Assembly: GCA_900550635.1 (NCBI GenBank)
Contig: URSZ01000042.1
Span: forward strand, 1-17,585
Reading direction: 5' to 3'
DNA: 17,585 bases
From: an uncultured Prevotella sp.
Lineage (GTDB): Bacteria; Bacteroidota; Bacteroidia; Bacteroidales; Bacteroidaceae
Shown here: one piece after another, positions 1-6,577 of the stretch
Layout of the letters: each line of letters starts with the position of its first letter
Position numbering within the stretch: position 1 is the first letter of the stretch
Notes under the pieces: model-generated
Databases searched by the model: none
What the model saw: only the letters and a program-made list of their open reading frames with translations
Told to the model about the DNA's origin: nothing
Translations under genes and position numbers: made by a program

Positions 1-1110
1 GTCATACTCATTGGTTGTATAGGTAAGACCGTTTGGTGCAGGCGTGAGCTTCCAGCATTCCTGCACCACTTTCCGAACCTGCGCCTTCTCCATCTTTACT
101 TGAGAGCAGACGAGCAACGGGATAATGTCATTGAGGCAAAAAGAAACAGAACTGATGCCCACGCTTGCCATGATGTCGAGCAGCAGTTCCGCCATCTCTA
201 TCTCCAAACGGTTGCGGTTGCTTCGGATAATCTTCCGCAAGGCATCTGTTTCCAGCTGCTTCGGGTTGAACCACATGCGGCTTTCTTTCTCGGTGGAGAG
301 TTGCCTGTGTTGCAGGAAATGGAGAAAAGCTGGGATTTCCGCTTTCAGCTTTTGCAGGAAGTCTGTATCGTCATTCTTGAGCGGCACAATTTTCCGCACC
401 CAATAGCGTGTCTCGCCAATGTCAATGATGACGGGCAGATGCTCGTTGTTGGAACACAACACGAACTTTGCGAAGAAGCCTATCTCGTCACGGTCTTTTC
501 CTTTCGCCTCTACCTTGTAGGAAAGCGTGGTACTGAGATTCTTCAAACGCTCGCTGTCCTCACGGCGGTTGAGCAATACCTCGTCCACCATGATGAGCAG
601 CTTGCCAGCCCAGTCGGAATTGAACTGGCTGCGGAAGTCCTCGTTGGTATTGAACGTCACGTTGTTTTGGAATACGGCTTTCAGGAAGTTCAGGAACGTA
701 CTTTTGCCCGTATTCCGTTCTTCGGACACGAGCAGGAGGATGGGGAGTTTCTGAACGGGATAGAGGTAGAGCAGCTGCAAGTAGTCCATGCCCAACTCGT
801 ACTGTTCGCCGAAGATGTGTTCCACCAACGAGCGGATGCAGGGAAAGTCGCCCTCCTGCGGCTGGTGGTTTATCGGCTCGTAGAGGTTGAGGAACTTGCC
901 GACAACGGGCTGGTAGCCCACATGGTCGGGTACGGTGCAGAAGCCGTCATACTTCGGGACACTTGCCATGTAATCCTTGCCGTAGTCCTGCCGCAGGGTC
1001 TCGGAGTTCCATGCGATGCGCTTTCTCACATAGCCGCCGTCAATGCGGGGCTGGTCCACAATCTTGTAAAGCGTTGTGCCTACTCGGATGAATGTTTCTT
1101 TCTTTTCCAT
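1..1110 (-). CDS. Primase-helicase (SF3/DUF5906-like), 3' part outside window
   Basis: An open frame of 370 codons runs from the ATG at 1,110 to the left edge without a stop. It reads as an SF3-type helicase ATPase of the kind found in phage and mobile-element primase-helicases. A Walker A-like stretch (SEERNTGKSTF) lies around residues 140-150, an acidic Walker B (LLIMVDEV) follows about 45 residues later, and a sensor-like stretch (FVLCSNNEHLP, then GETRYWVRKI) follows that. The first 100 residues contain no recognisable primase domain, so the priming activity, if any, is on another protein or in the missing part. In mobilizable Bacteroides elements, such proteins support replication of the excised circle; that role is inferred here from the integrase alongside. 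The gene starts downstream of a TAnnTTTG promoter element and a leader hairpin. Confidence 0.85.
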   Translation of the reverse strand, partial: MEKKETFIRVGTTLYKIVDQPRIDGGYVRKRIAWNSETLRQDYGKDYMASVPKYDGFCTVPDHVGYQPVVGKFLNLYEPINHQPQEGDFPCIRSLVEHIFGEQYELGMDYLQLLYLYPVQKLPILLLVSEERNTGKSTFLNFLKAVFQNNVTFNTNEDFRSQFNSDWAGKLLIMVDEVLLNRREDSERLKNLSTTLSYKVEAKGKDRDEIGFFAKFVLCSNNEHLPVIIDIGETRYWVRKIVPLKNDDTDFLQKLKAEIPAFLHFLQHRQLSTEKESRMWFNPKQLETDALRKIIRSNRNRLEIEMAELLLDIMASVGISSVSFCLNDIIPLLVCSQVKMEKAQVRKVVQECWKLTPAPNGLTYTTNEYD

Positions 1111-1131
1111 GTTTCAAATATAGGTTTTAGT

Positions 1132-1155
1132 GCCGCCGACACCCTGTCGGCAGGC
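1132..1155 (-). other. Leader hairpin upstream of the primase-helicase gene
   Basis: GCCGACA (1,135-1,141) and TGTCGGC (1,145-1,151) form a perfect 7-bp stem with a three-base loop. The stem extends by three more pairs if one A (1,152) bulges. It lies between the predicted -7 element and the start codon, so it would be in the 5' leader of the mRNA. No run of T follows it on the minus strand, so it is not an ordinary terminator. Confidence 0.5.
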
Positions 1156-1171
1156 GGATTAAACATGGCTG

Positions 1172-1179
1172 CAAAGCTA
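1172..1179 (-). promoter_or_regulatory. Candidate -7 element for the primase-helicase gene
   Basis: On the minus strand the sequence reads TAGCTTTG, which fits the Bacteroidota -7 consensus TAnnTTTG. I see no TTTG at the expected 19-21 base distance, so the -33 box is absent or weak. It would give a leader of roughly 55-60 bases. Confidence 0.45.
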
Positions 1180-1290
1180 CGGCATGACGGTTAAAACCTT
1201 GATACGTAAAACTATGCAGAACGGCGCAAAAGAAACCGACAAACAAGAAAATGCAGCGAAACGGGCAATGCCAGCCATCAAAAGGTGAAA

Positions 1291-1331
1291 AGAAAAAGCC
1301 CGAAGAAGCGGATATACTCACTTCTTCGGGC
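1291..1331 (-). terminator. Rho-independent terminator after the integrase/RhuM-like pair
   Basis: GCCCGAAGAAG (1,298-1,308) pairs perfectly with CTTCTTCGGGC (1,321-1,331), an 11-bp stem with a 12-base loop. On the minus strand it is followed at once by TTTTTCTTTTC. It lies about 50 bases after the stop codon of the RhuM-like gene and separates that unit from the primase-helicase gene. Confidence 0.85.
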
Positions 1332-1381
1332 AGACTTGGGTTGTGTGAATGCACGGGCGTATTGACACGCAACCGCACTCG

Positions 1382-1753
1382 CTAACACTTACACGATGTG
1401 CTGTTGCCTAACGAAAGCCAAAGCATTTGTTTGTCTTTTCGCGAGCACAACCTTTCCAACAGGGCATTGCGTACCCTTGCGGCATTGGGCGTGTTGATAC
1501 GAAAAGCTAATGCTACGACCATCGGCAAGGCATACACGTCCGCATAATAGCCGTTAGGCAGACTGATGCGCCTTTCCACATCGCAAGGTTGCAACACTCC
1601 GCTCTTATACACGGCTCGGATGGCGGCACGGAGTGTCGGGGCTATCACATCGAACAGAGCTACCAACTCCATTTCGTTCATCCATACGTTAGTGGCATTG
1701 GACGGTACGGCAACCCTGCCGCATCCGTCTATTGTGATTGTTGTCCGTTTCAT
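1382..1753 (-). CDS. Small integrase-linked protein with weak RhuM/virulence-protein similarity
   Basis: A 123-residue protein that begins 10 bases after the integrase stop codon, so the two are surely cotranscribed. Residues about 23-100 (from VWMNEMELVALF through VYKSGVLQ and VYALPMVVALAFRI to ALLERL) follow the order of conserved positions seen in the N-terminal DNA-binding-like domain of RhuM family proteins: W..EL..LF, then an I...K..G.L stretch, then a Y.L..V.....R hydrophobic helix. The similarity is my reading of the pattern, not a database result. The C-terminal domain of RhuM is missing. A soluble DNA-binding helper of integration or excision is possible, but nothing in the sequence proves it. 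No membrane segment or signal peptide. The annotation as a real gene is stronger than the family assignment. Confidence 0.65.
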   Translation of the reverse strand: MKRTTITIDGCGRVAVPSNATNVWMNEMELVALFDVIAPTLRAAIRAVYKSGVLQPCDVERRISLPNGYYADVYALPMVVALAFRINTPNAARVRNALLERLCSRKDKQMLWLSLGNSTSCKC

Positions 1754-1763
1754 AGGCTGTGCG

Positions 1764-2972
1764 TTATATGGCGAAACGTCCGCTTACCTTGCTCTCAAAG
1801 GCGGATATGTCGTTTTCAAGTTTAGCGTTGGTCACTTTCGCGTAAATTTGCGTGGTGATTATGTTCGTATGCCCTAAAATCTTGCTTACGCTCTCTATCG
1901 GCATACCGTAATTGAGAGCTAAAACTGCGAATGAATGGCGGCTTAAATGGAATGAAACCAGCTTCTCTATCCCGCATTTCTTCGCCACAGCCTTGATGCG
2001 TTTGTTCACCGTGTCAAGTGAGCCGATATTGAAAAGCCGCTTGTCAGTCCTGAACGGTTCGTAACGCCTGATTATCTGCATGGGAATGTCCATCAGCTTG
2101 ATTTGGAATGGCACGCCCGTCTTTTGGCGTTTCGACACAATCCAAGGTGTACCGTTCATTTCCACGATGTTGTCGGTGGTCAAATTCTTTATGTCTGTGA
2201 ACGAGATGCCCGTCCAACACCCGAAAAGGAACAAATCCCTCGCCAAAGCGAAGTTGGGATTGTCCAGCTTGATTGCGCTCAGAGCTTTGATTTCATCCTC
2301 CGTGAGAAAGCCCCGCTCCTTGTGGTCGGGGTCAACGTGGTACATTGCAAACGGGTTTCTCGGTATCTTGCCGTTGTAGTGCGCCGTGGTGACAATGTGT
2401 TTCAGCGGTATGGAGTATATCCACACGGACGATTGCGCCAGCCCCACTTCGTTGCGCAGGTACAGGCAATAGTCACGGATGAAGTCCTCCGTCAGTTCGT
2501 TCATTGCCATGTCCGTCCGCTTGTATTGACGCTTGATGAACTCCGCCACGTATTTGCGGACGGTCAGGTACTTCTGATACGTGCGCTTGGAGCGGTCTTT
2601 GCCCACCCGTTTGGCAAATACCTCGTTCTCCTTGTCAAAGGCTCTCAATAGAGTTTCATACTCCGTTCCGATGCCCTGATAGGCGTTGCGCACCATTTCC
2701 GCCGTAACAAACGCCTCGCGGTCGGAAAGCCGCTGATAGTGCTTCGTTATTTGCGCCTTGATGTTGTCCAGCGCATAGTTCACCGCCACCGCCTCGCGGC
2801 TCTTGCCTTTCGCCCTGTTGCCTTTGGCATCCCACAAATCCTTGGAGATGCGCTGTTTGCAACTGAACTGTGCGATAGTCCCGTTGATTGTAACCCGTCC
2901 CATGATGGGGACAATTCCGTTCTTTTCCTTGCTTCCGTTTACATAGAAGATGGTCTTGAAAGTACTCCTCAT
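1764..2972 (-). CDS. Tyrosine recombinase / integrase of a Bacteroidales mobile element
   Basis: A 402-residue site-specific recombinase that would integrate and excise the element. Residues 1-100 form the arm-type DNA-binding domain typical of Bacteroidales integrases, about 110-215 the SAM-like core-binding domain, and about 220-390 the catalytic domain. Visible catalytic residues are Lys284 (KRQKTG), His342 and Arg345 (HLSRH), His368 (LGHTN) and the nucleophile Tyr377 (TTQIYAKV). The first catalytic arginine, normally in a TGLR motif, is replaced by Ser257 (TGISFTDI). The CTnDOT integrase is known to have the same substitution, so this alone does not suggest inactivity. Full length for the family. 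It heads a two-gene unit with the RhuM-like gene and lies next to the predicted element boundary. Confidence 0.95.
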   Translation of the reverse strand: MRSTFKTIFYVNGSKEKNGIVPIMGRVTINGTIAQFSCKQRISKDLWDAKGNRAKGKSREAVAVNYALDNIKAQITKHYQRLSDREAFVTAEMVRNAYQGIGTEYETLLRAFDKENEVFAKRVGKDRSKRTYQKYLTVRKYVAEFIKRQYKRTDMAMNELTEDFIRDYCLYLRNEVGLAQSSVWIYSIPLKHIVTTAHYNGKIPRNPFAMYHVDPDHKERGFLTEDEIKALSAIKLDNPNFALARDLFLFGCWTGISFTDIKNLTTDNIVEMNGTPWIVSKRQKTGVPFQIKLMDIPMQIIRRYEPFRTDKRLFNIGSLDTVNKRIKAVAKKCGIEKLVSFHLSRHSFAVLALNYGMPIESVSKILGHTNIITTQIYAKVTNAKLENDISAFESKVSGRFAI

Positions 2973-2994
2973 AATCCTACTTTTTTGTTTGGTG

Positions 2995-3002
2995 CAAAAT
3001 TA
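2995..3002 (-). promoter_or_regulatory. Candidate -7 element for the integrase gene
   Basis: Minus-strand TAATTTTG matches TAnnTTTG, 22 bases before the integrase ATG. The best -33 candidate is TCTG (one mismatch to TTTG) 20 bases further upstream. The leader would be very short. Confidence 0.5.
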
Positions 3003-3020
3003 GTTTACGGGAGTTGTAAA

Positions 3021-3051
3021 GGCAGAATGTAAACCTACGCAGAACGCAGAA
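3021..3051. repeat. Short GCAGAA direct repeats next to the integrase gene
   Basis: GGCAGAA occurs at 3,021-3,027 and CGCAGAA twice in tandem at 3,038-3,051. An inverted copy (TTCTGCG) lies at 3,214-3,220. Short directly repeated arm-type sites upstream of the integrase gene are typical for this recombinase class; the assignment is inference. Confidence 0.4.
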
Positions 3052-3217
3052 ATAGAGACCATTAGTGTTAAATGTGCATTCGGTGTCGGGTAATGGTTTG
3101 GAAGTGCATCTGTTGCTGCAATTCGCCTAAATCCGTTTTACGCCCTTGCGCCATTCTGTGCCACCCGAAGCCAAACTCTCTGACCGTCAGTGAGAATGCT
3201 CAAATTCGCTTTATTCT

Positions 3218-3249
3218 GCGTTTTATCCTATTATTTTCAGATAAAACGC
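3218..3249. repeat. Perfect 10-bp inverted repeat in the boundary region
   Basis: GCGTTTTATC (3,218-3,227) and GATAAAACGC (3,240-3,249) are exact reverse complements separated by 12 AT-rich bases. It could be a recombinase core site, a regulator site or a weak terminator without a clear T-run. It belongs to no gene. Confidence 0.55.
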
Positions 3250-3310
3250 TGCGTTTGTGCTGCATGTTTTTATAAAAGGGTGCATGTTGCTTTGCGTATA
3301 ATATAAACAA

Positions 3311-3342
3311 CGTGCCCGACATATATTATAATGTCAGGCACG
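3311..3342 (-). terminator. Likely terminator of metA
   Basis: CGTGCCCGACAT (3,311-3,322) and ATGTCAGGCACG (3,331-3,342) form a 12-bp stem with an 8-base loop. The single imperfect pair is a G-U wobble only when read on the minus strand, which supports minus-strand use. A T-rich stretch (TTGTTTATATTATA) follows. It marks the host side of the element boundary. Confidence 0.65.
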
Positions 3343-3439
3343 TCGTCTGATTCGTTACGCAAGGATAGGGGAGAACTCCCGCAGTTGTCATCGTATCGGC
3401 AATTCCGTGTTTTGATAATGTGTTGCCGCGTGCGTTATT

Positions 3440-4324
3440 TTACGGTTTCTTGTTTACGTAGTAGTTAAGCCAGTTGGAGTAGAACAAGTCGGCCGGCTTT
3501 TGCCAGGAATAGTTTATCCCCTGCTCTGGGTCGTCGTTTATATAGTAGTTTTCGGGGCGTGATATGTCGAGCCCGCGGTTAACGTCGCGGTTGTATTCGT
3601 TGTCGAGCGTTGCCGGCGAGTATTCCAAATGCCCCATAACGAAGAATTCGCTGCGGTTTACGGGTTTTACGATTCCTACCCCCGAGCGGTCTCCCTCAAC
3701 GAAGATTTCGAGGTCAGACACGCGGTCGATGTCTTCGCGGCGCACTTCGGTGTAACGGCTGTTAGGCATGTTGAAACGCTCTTCCAACCCACGGAAAATA
3801 GGCAGGCCCGAGCGCTGCAGCTTTTGCTCGTAAACGCCGAAAAGCTTGTGAGGCAAATCGTATTTGGGCACGCCGTAATGGTGGTATAATCCCACTTGCG
3901 CTCCCCAGCACAGGTATATGGCCGAGCGTATCTCGGTGCGCGACCAGTCGAAAATTTCAATCAGCTGTTGCCATTAACGCACGCTTTCAAAAGGAATCCG
4001 CTCCACAGGTGCACCCGTAACTATCATGCCTTCGTATTGCTGCGAGGCAAGCTCGTCGAAGTTGCGGTAGAAAGCATCCATGTGCTCCTGCGGCGTGTTC
4101 TTATATTGCTGGCCGCGTATCTTCATGGGAATAAGCTGGACAGGCAAATCGGTTTTCGACAACTGGCGCGAAATGTCAAGCTCGGTCACGGCTTTTATAG
4201 GCATTAGGTTGAGGAGCAAAATCCGCAACGGCTTTACACCCTCGGGAACTTCATCGTATATGGTAATACCTTGGGAGCGCAGCTCTTTTATTGCCGGTAG
4301 ATTTTTTGGAACGTACAAAGGCAT
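3440..4324 (-). pseudogene. metA: Homoserine O-acyltransferase metA with an in-frame TAA at codon 117
   Basis: MetA transfers an acyl group from an acyl-CoA to homoserine, the committed step to methionine. The full frame has 295 codons with one interruption. Codons 1-116 match the MetA N-terminus (VPKNLPAI, LRILLLNLMP, KNTPQEHM, IVTGAPVE). Codon 117 is TAA (3,974-3,976) where the family has the Tyr of a YW pair, and the frame goes on unbroken from Trp118 to the normal C-terminus (SNWLNYYV). The catalytic Cys139 (LCWGAQ), and the His and Glu of GHLEYS, lie after the stop. The 116-residue product therefore lacks the active site, and restart at the GTG of codon 144 would miss Cys139. Only one base change separates this from an intact gene. 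Glu108 in GAPVE is the residue linked to acetyl-CoA rather than succinyl-CoA use in characterised MetA enzymes. No frameshift and no other damage is seen. Readthrough or a sequencing error cannot be excluded. Confidence 0.85.
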
Positions 4325-4445
4325 GTCGTTACTTCTTATAAAAATCGTTTATGTATCGCTGTCGTAAGCGGGTGCGTATTTTGTAGGAACTTGTTGTGTC
4401 CGTTTTGTGTAGCACGTAATCAATGGAGTGCGGTTTTGGAAAACC

Positions 4446-4483
4446 CTTATATGCGCCCCGCAGTATCGCGGAGCGCATATAAG
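4446..4483 (-). terminator. Strong hairpin terminating the M13 peptidase gene
   Basis: CTTATATGCGC (4,446-4,456) pairs perfectly with GCGCATATAAG (4,473-4,483). Inside it CCGC and GCGG add four more pairs after one mismatch, leaving a six-base loop. The hairpin begins 9 bases after the peptidase stop codon. The following minus-strand sequence is only moderately T-rich (GGTTTTCC); on the plus strand a run of six T follows, but no plus-strand gene ends there. Confidence 0.7.
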
Positions 4484-4491
4484 CATGTTTT

Positions 4492-6546
4492 TTACCAGAT
4501 GTTTGCGCGTTTTTCCTCAGGCAGGTAAAGTTTGTTCTCCTTACCTACGTGGAACGCTTCATACCAGGCATTGATGTGCGGAAGTGTTCCGTTCACTCTC
4601 CAACGTCCGAGTGAGTGCGGGTCGACTTTCGTGCGCATACGTATGTCTTCGTCGGTGATATTGTCGCGCCAAACGTTTGCGTAAGCCAGGAAGAAACGCT
4701 GGTTGGGCGTGAATCCGTCAGCACTGTCGAGCGGGGTTTCCTTCATTGCGTTCTGCAATGCCTGGTAAGCCACTTCTATGCCTCCGTGGTCGGCAATGTT
4801 TTCGCCAATCGTCAGGGCACCGTTTCCGTTCAGTCCTGGAAGTACTTCGATATTGTTGAAATAGTCGATAAGTACTTGTGCGCGTTTTTTGAAATTGTCA
4901 GCGTCGCCCTTGGTCCACCAGTCGCTCAGATTACCATGCTTGTCGAACTGGCGTCCCATGTCGTCGAATCCATGTGTCATCTCGTGCCCGATAACAACTC
5001 CGATTGCGCCGTAATTGAAAGCGTCGTCGGCGTTGGGGTCAAAGAAAGGCGGCTGCAGTATTCCGGCCGGGAAGCAAATTTCATTGGTTGTGGGATTATA
5101 ATATGCGTTGATTGTTTGCGGATCCATGTGCCATTTCATGCGGTCTACTTTCTTGTTGACGCTACGCTCTATTATATCATCGCTTTTGTATGCACTTGCT
5201 TCCGCCATGTTCTCATACAAGGATTTCGACTTGTCTATTTTCAGTTTTGAATAGTCTTTCCATGTGTCGGGATAGCCTATCTTGATGTAGAAGTTCGCAA
5301 GTTTGTCGAGTGCTTTGGCTTTTGTGGTGTCGCTCATCCAGGTTTGTGCCTGTATTCTTTCGCCTAATGCTTTCTGCAGGTTCTTTACGAGTTTGAGCAT
5401 TCTGGTTTTCGATGATTCGGGGAAGTATTTTTCAACGTACATCTTACCTACGCCTTCGCCGAGTACACTCTCTACCGTCGATACAGCACGTTTCCATGTT
5501 GCCCGCTCTTCTTTAAGCCCCGACATGGTTTTTCCGTAGAAATTGAAGCGTACAGTCCTTATCGTATCGCTCAGGTAAGGAGCGGCAGCGTCTATTAAGT
5601 GGAATTGCAAGTAGGCTTTCTGTGCGTCTACAGGCGTTTCTTTCACGATTTTCTCTATTTCGTGTATTACTTCGGGCTGGTCGATGCTTATCTCGTCGAA
5701 TTTTGGGAATTTCTGTGTTGCGAAGTATGTATTCCAGTCGATTGCGGGATAATCCTTTACAAGCTGCTCGAATGTCATCTTGTTGTAGTTTGACGACGGG
5801 TCGCGAAGTTCCGTTGCGCTGCTCGAAACTTTGGCAATCTGTGTTTCCATTGCCAGCACTGTTTCCATTTTCTTTTTTGCGGTTTCAGCGTCGTCGCCAA
5901 GGAAGGCGAACATGTTTGTTACGTAGTCCTTGAAGGCGTTGCGAATTTTAACCGTGGCGCTGTCGTCGTTCAGGTAATAGTCCTTTTCGCCCAATGTTAG
6001 CCCGCCCTGGCTTACTTGCACGAGGTTCATCTCGCTGTTCTTTATGTCGGCGCCCACTATTGTGTAGAAGTATCCGCCCATTCCGCGTCTTTCGAGCGAG
6101 GACATCACTTTCATCACGTCGGCCGGCGTTTTTATTCCGTTTATTGTCTCAAGGTCTTTGCGCAGCGGTTCGATACCTTCCTTGTTCTTGCGTGTGCTGT
6201 CCATTGCAAGATTGTACAGGTCGCCTATTTTCTGCCCTATGGAGCCTTCGGCCTGTTGTTCTTTCGCGAATCCTTCGATTAGCTCGTGCAGCTGTTTGCT
6301 GTTGTTTTCCATAAGCTGTTCGAAAGTGCCGTAGCGCGAATATTCGGGCGGAAGCGGGTTGTTCTTCTTCCATCCGCCGCATGCAAACTGGTAGAAGTCA
6401 TCGCCCGGCTTTACGCTGGTGTCGAAGTTTTCCTGTTGTATTCCCGTAGTGAGGGAATTGTTGTTGCAAGAAGCTGCAAAGGCGGCAACGGCCATTGCAG
6501 AAACTATCATTTTAAAGTTCATAAATGTTATGTTTTTGTTTTCCAT
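4492..6546 (-). CDS. pepO: M13 family zinc metallopeptidase, lipoprotein
   Basis: A 684-residue neprilysin-type endopeptidase that would cleave oligopeptides outside the cytoplasm. The N-terminus is a lipoprotein signal: a hydrophobic stretch ending in AFAASC, with Cys27 as the lipidated residue, so the protein sits in a membrane facing the periplasm or cell surface. Residues about 40-65 (VKPGDDFYQFACGGW) are the standard M13 opening. The zinc site is HEMTH (521-525) with the third ligand Glu582 in GENIAD, and the family-typical substrate-binding region follows (NGTLPHINAWYEAFHV). The C-terminus ends in NIW, as is usual. Length is normal for the family. Translation could start at Met1 (6,546) or at Met9 (6,522); Met9 gives a more ordinary signal peptide. 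The gene follows the ABC-F gene by 31 bases, so it is probably cotranscribed. The functional link between them is unknown. Confidence 0.95.
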   Translation of the reverse strand: MENKNITFMNFKMIVSAMAVAAFAASCNNNSLTTGIQQENFDTSVKPGDDFYQFACGGWKKNNPLPPEYSRYGTFEQLMENNSKQLHELIEGFAKEQQAEGSIGQKIGDLYNLAMDSTRKNKEGIEPLRKDLETINGIKTPADVMKVMSSLERRGMGGYFYTIVGADIKNSEMNLVQVSQGGLTLGEKDYYLNDDSATVKIRNAFKDYVTNMFAFLGDDAETAKKKMETVLAMETQIAKVSSSATELRDPSSNYNKMTFEQLVKDYPAIDWNTYFATQKFPKFDEISIDQPEVIHEIEKIVKETPVDAQKAYLQFHLIDAAAPYLSDTIRTVRFNFYGKTMSGLKEERATWKRAVSTVESVLGEGVGKMYVEKYFPESSKTRMLKLVKNLQKALGERIQAQTWMSDTTKAKALDKLANFYIKIGYPDTWKDYSKLKIDKSKSLYENMAEASAYKSDDIIERSVNKKVDRMKWHMDPQTINAYYNPTTNEICFPAGILQPPFFDPNADDAFNYGAIGVVIGHEMTHGFDDMGRQFDKHGNLSDWWTKGDADNFKKRAQVLIDYFNNIEVLPGLNGNGALTIGENIADHGGIEVAYQALQNAMKETPLDSADGFTPNQRFFLAYANVWRDNITDEDIRMRTKVDPHSLGRWRVNGTLPHINAWYEAFHVGKENKLYLPEEKRANIW

Positions 6547-6577
6547 TTTCGTGAGTTCACGGATTTCGCGACGTCAG

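Larger units (their letters stand above)
1..3310. mobile_element. Right end of an integrated mobile element (partial)
   Basis: A tyrosine integrase gene next to a host metabolic gene, followed inwards by a RhuM-like gene and a primase-helicase gene all on the same strand, is the usual terminal module of Bacteroidales integrative mobilizable or conjugative elements. The left limit is outside the window. The right limit is inferred: it must lie between the integrase promoter near 3,002 and the metA terminator that begins at 3,311, since everything beyond belongs to host metabolism. No relaxase, coupling protein or transfer gene is visible, so I cannot tell a mobilizable element (NBU or Tn4555 type) from a full conjugative one or from a remnant. 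The attachment repeat cannot be identified without the other end. Confidence 0.75.
3003..3310. other. Gene-free stretch expected to hold the element boundary and attachment site
   Basis: About 300 bases between the integrase promoter and the metA terminator show no convincing gene. The stretch holds three GCAGAA-type direct repeats close to the integrase, one inverted copy further out, a perfect 10-bp inverted repeat (3,218-3,249), and a short direct repeat TGCATGTT (at about 3,262 and 3,282). Recombinase binding sites and the host/element junction should be here, but which sequence is the attachment core cannot be told from one end. Confidence 0.5.

Noticed and set aside
100..1194. Plus-strand open frame of 364 codons
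   Set aside because: It is the complement of the primase-helicase frame, which has clear ATPase motifs; the plus frame has no family features.
1127..1378. Minus-strand open frame of 83 codons
   Set aside because: It runs through the RhuM-like gene's terminator hairpin and the primase-helicase leader, and has no family motifs.
4325..4445. Possible riboswitch or promoter upstream of metA
   Set aside because: I see no TAnnTTTG element and no conserved SAM riboswitch pattern in the roughly 120 bases before the ATG.
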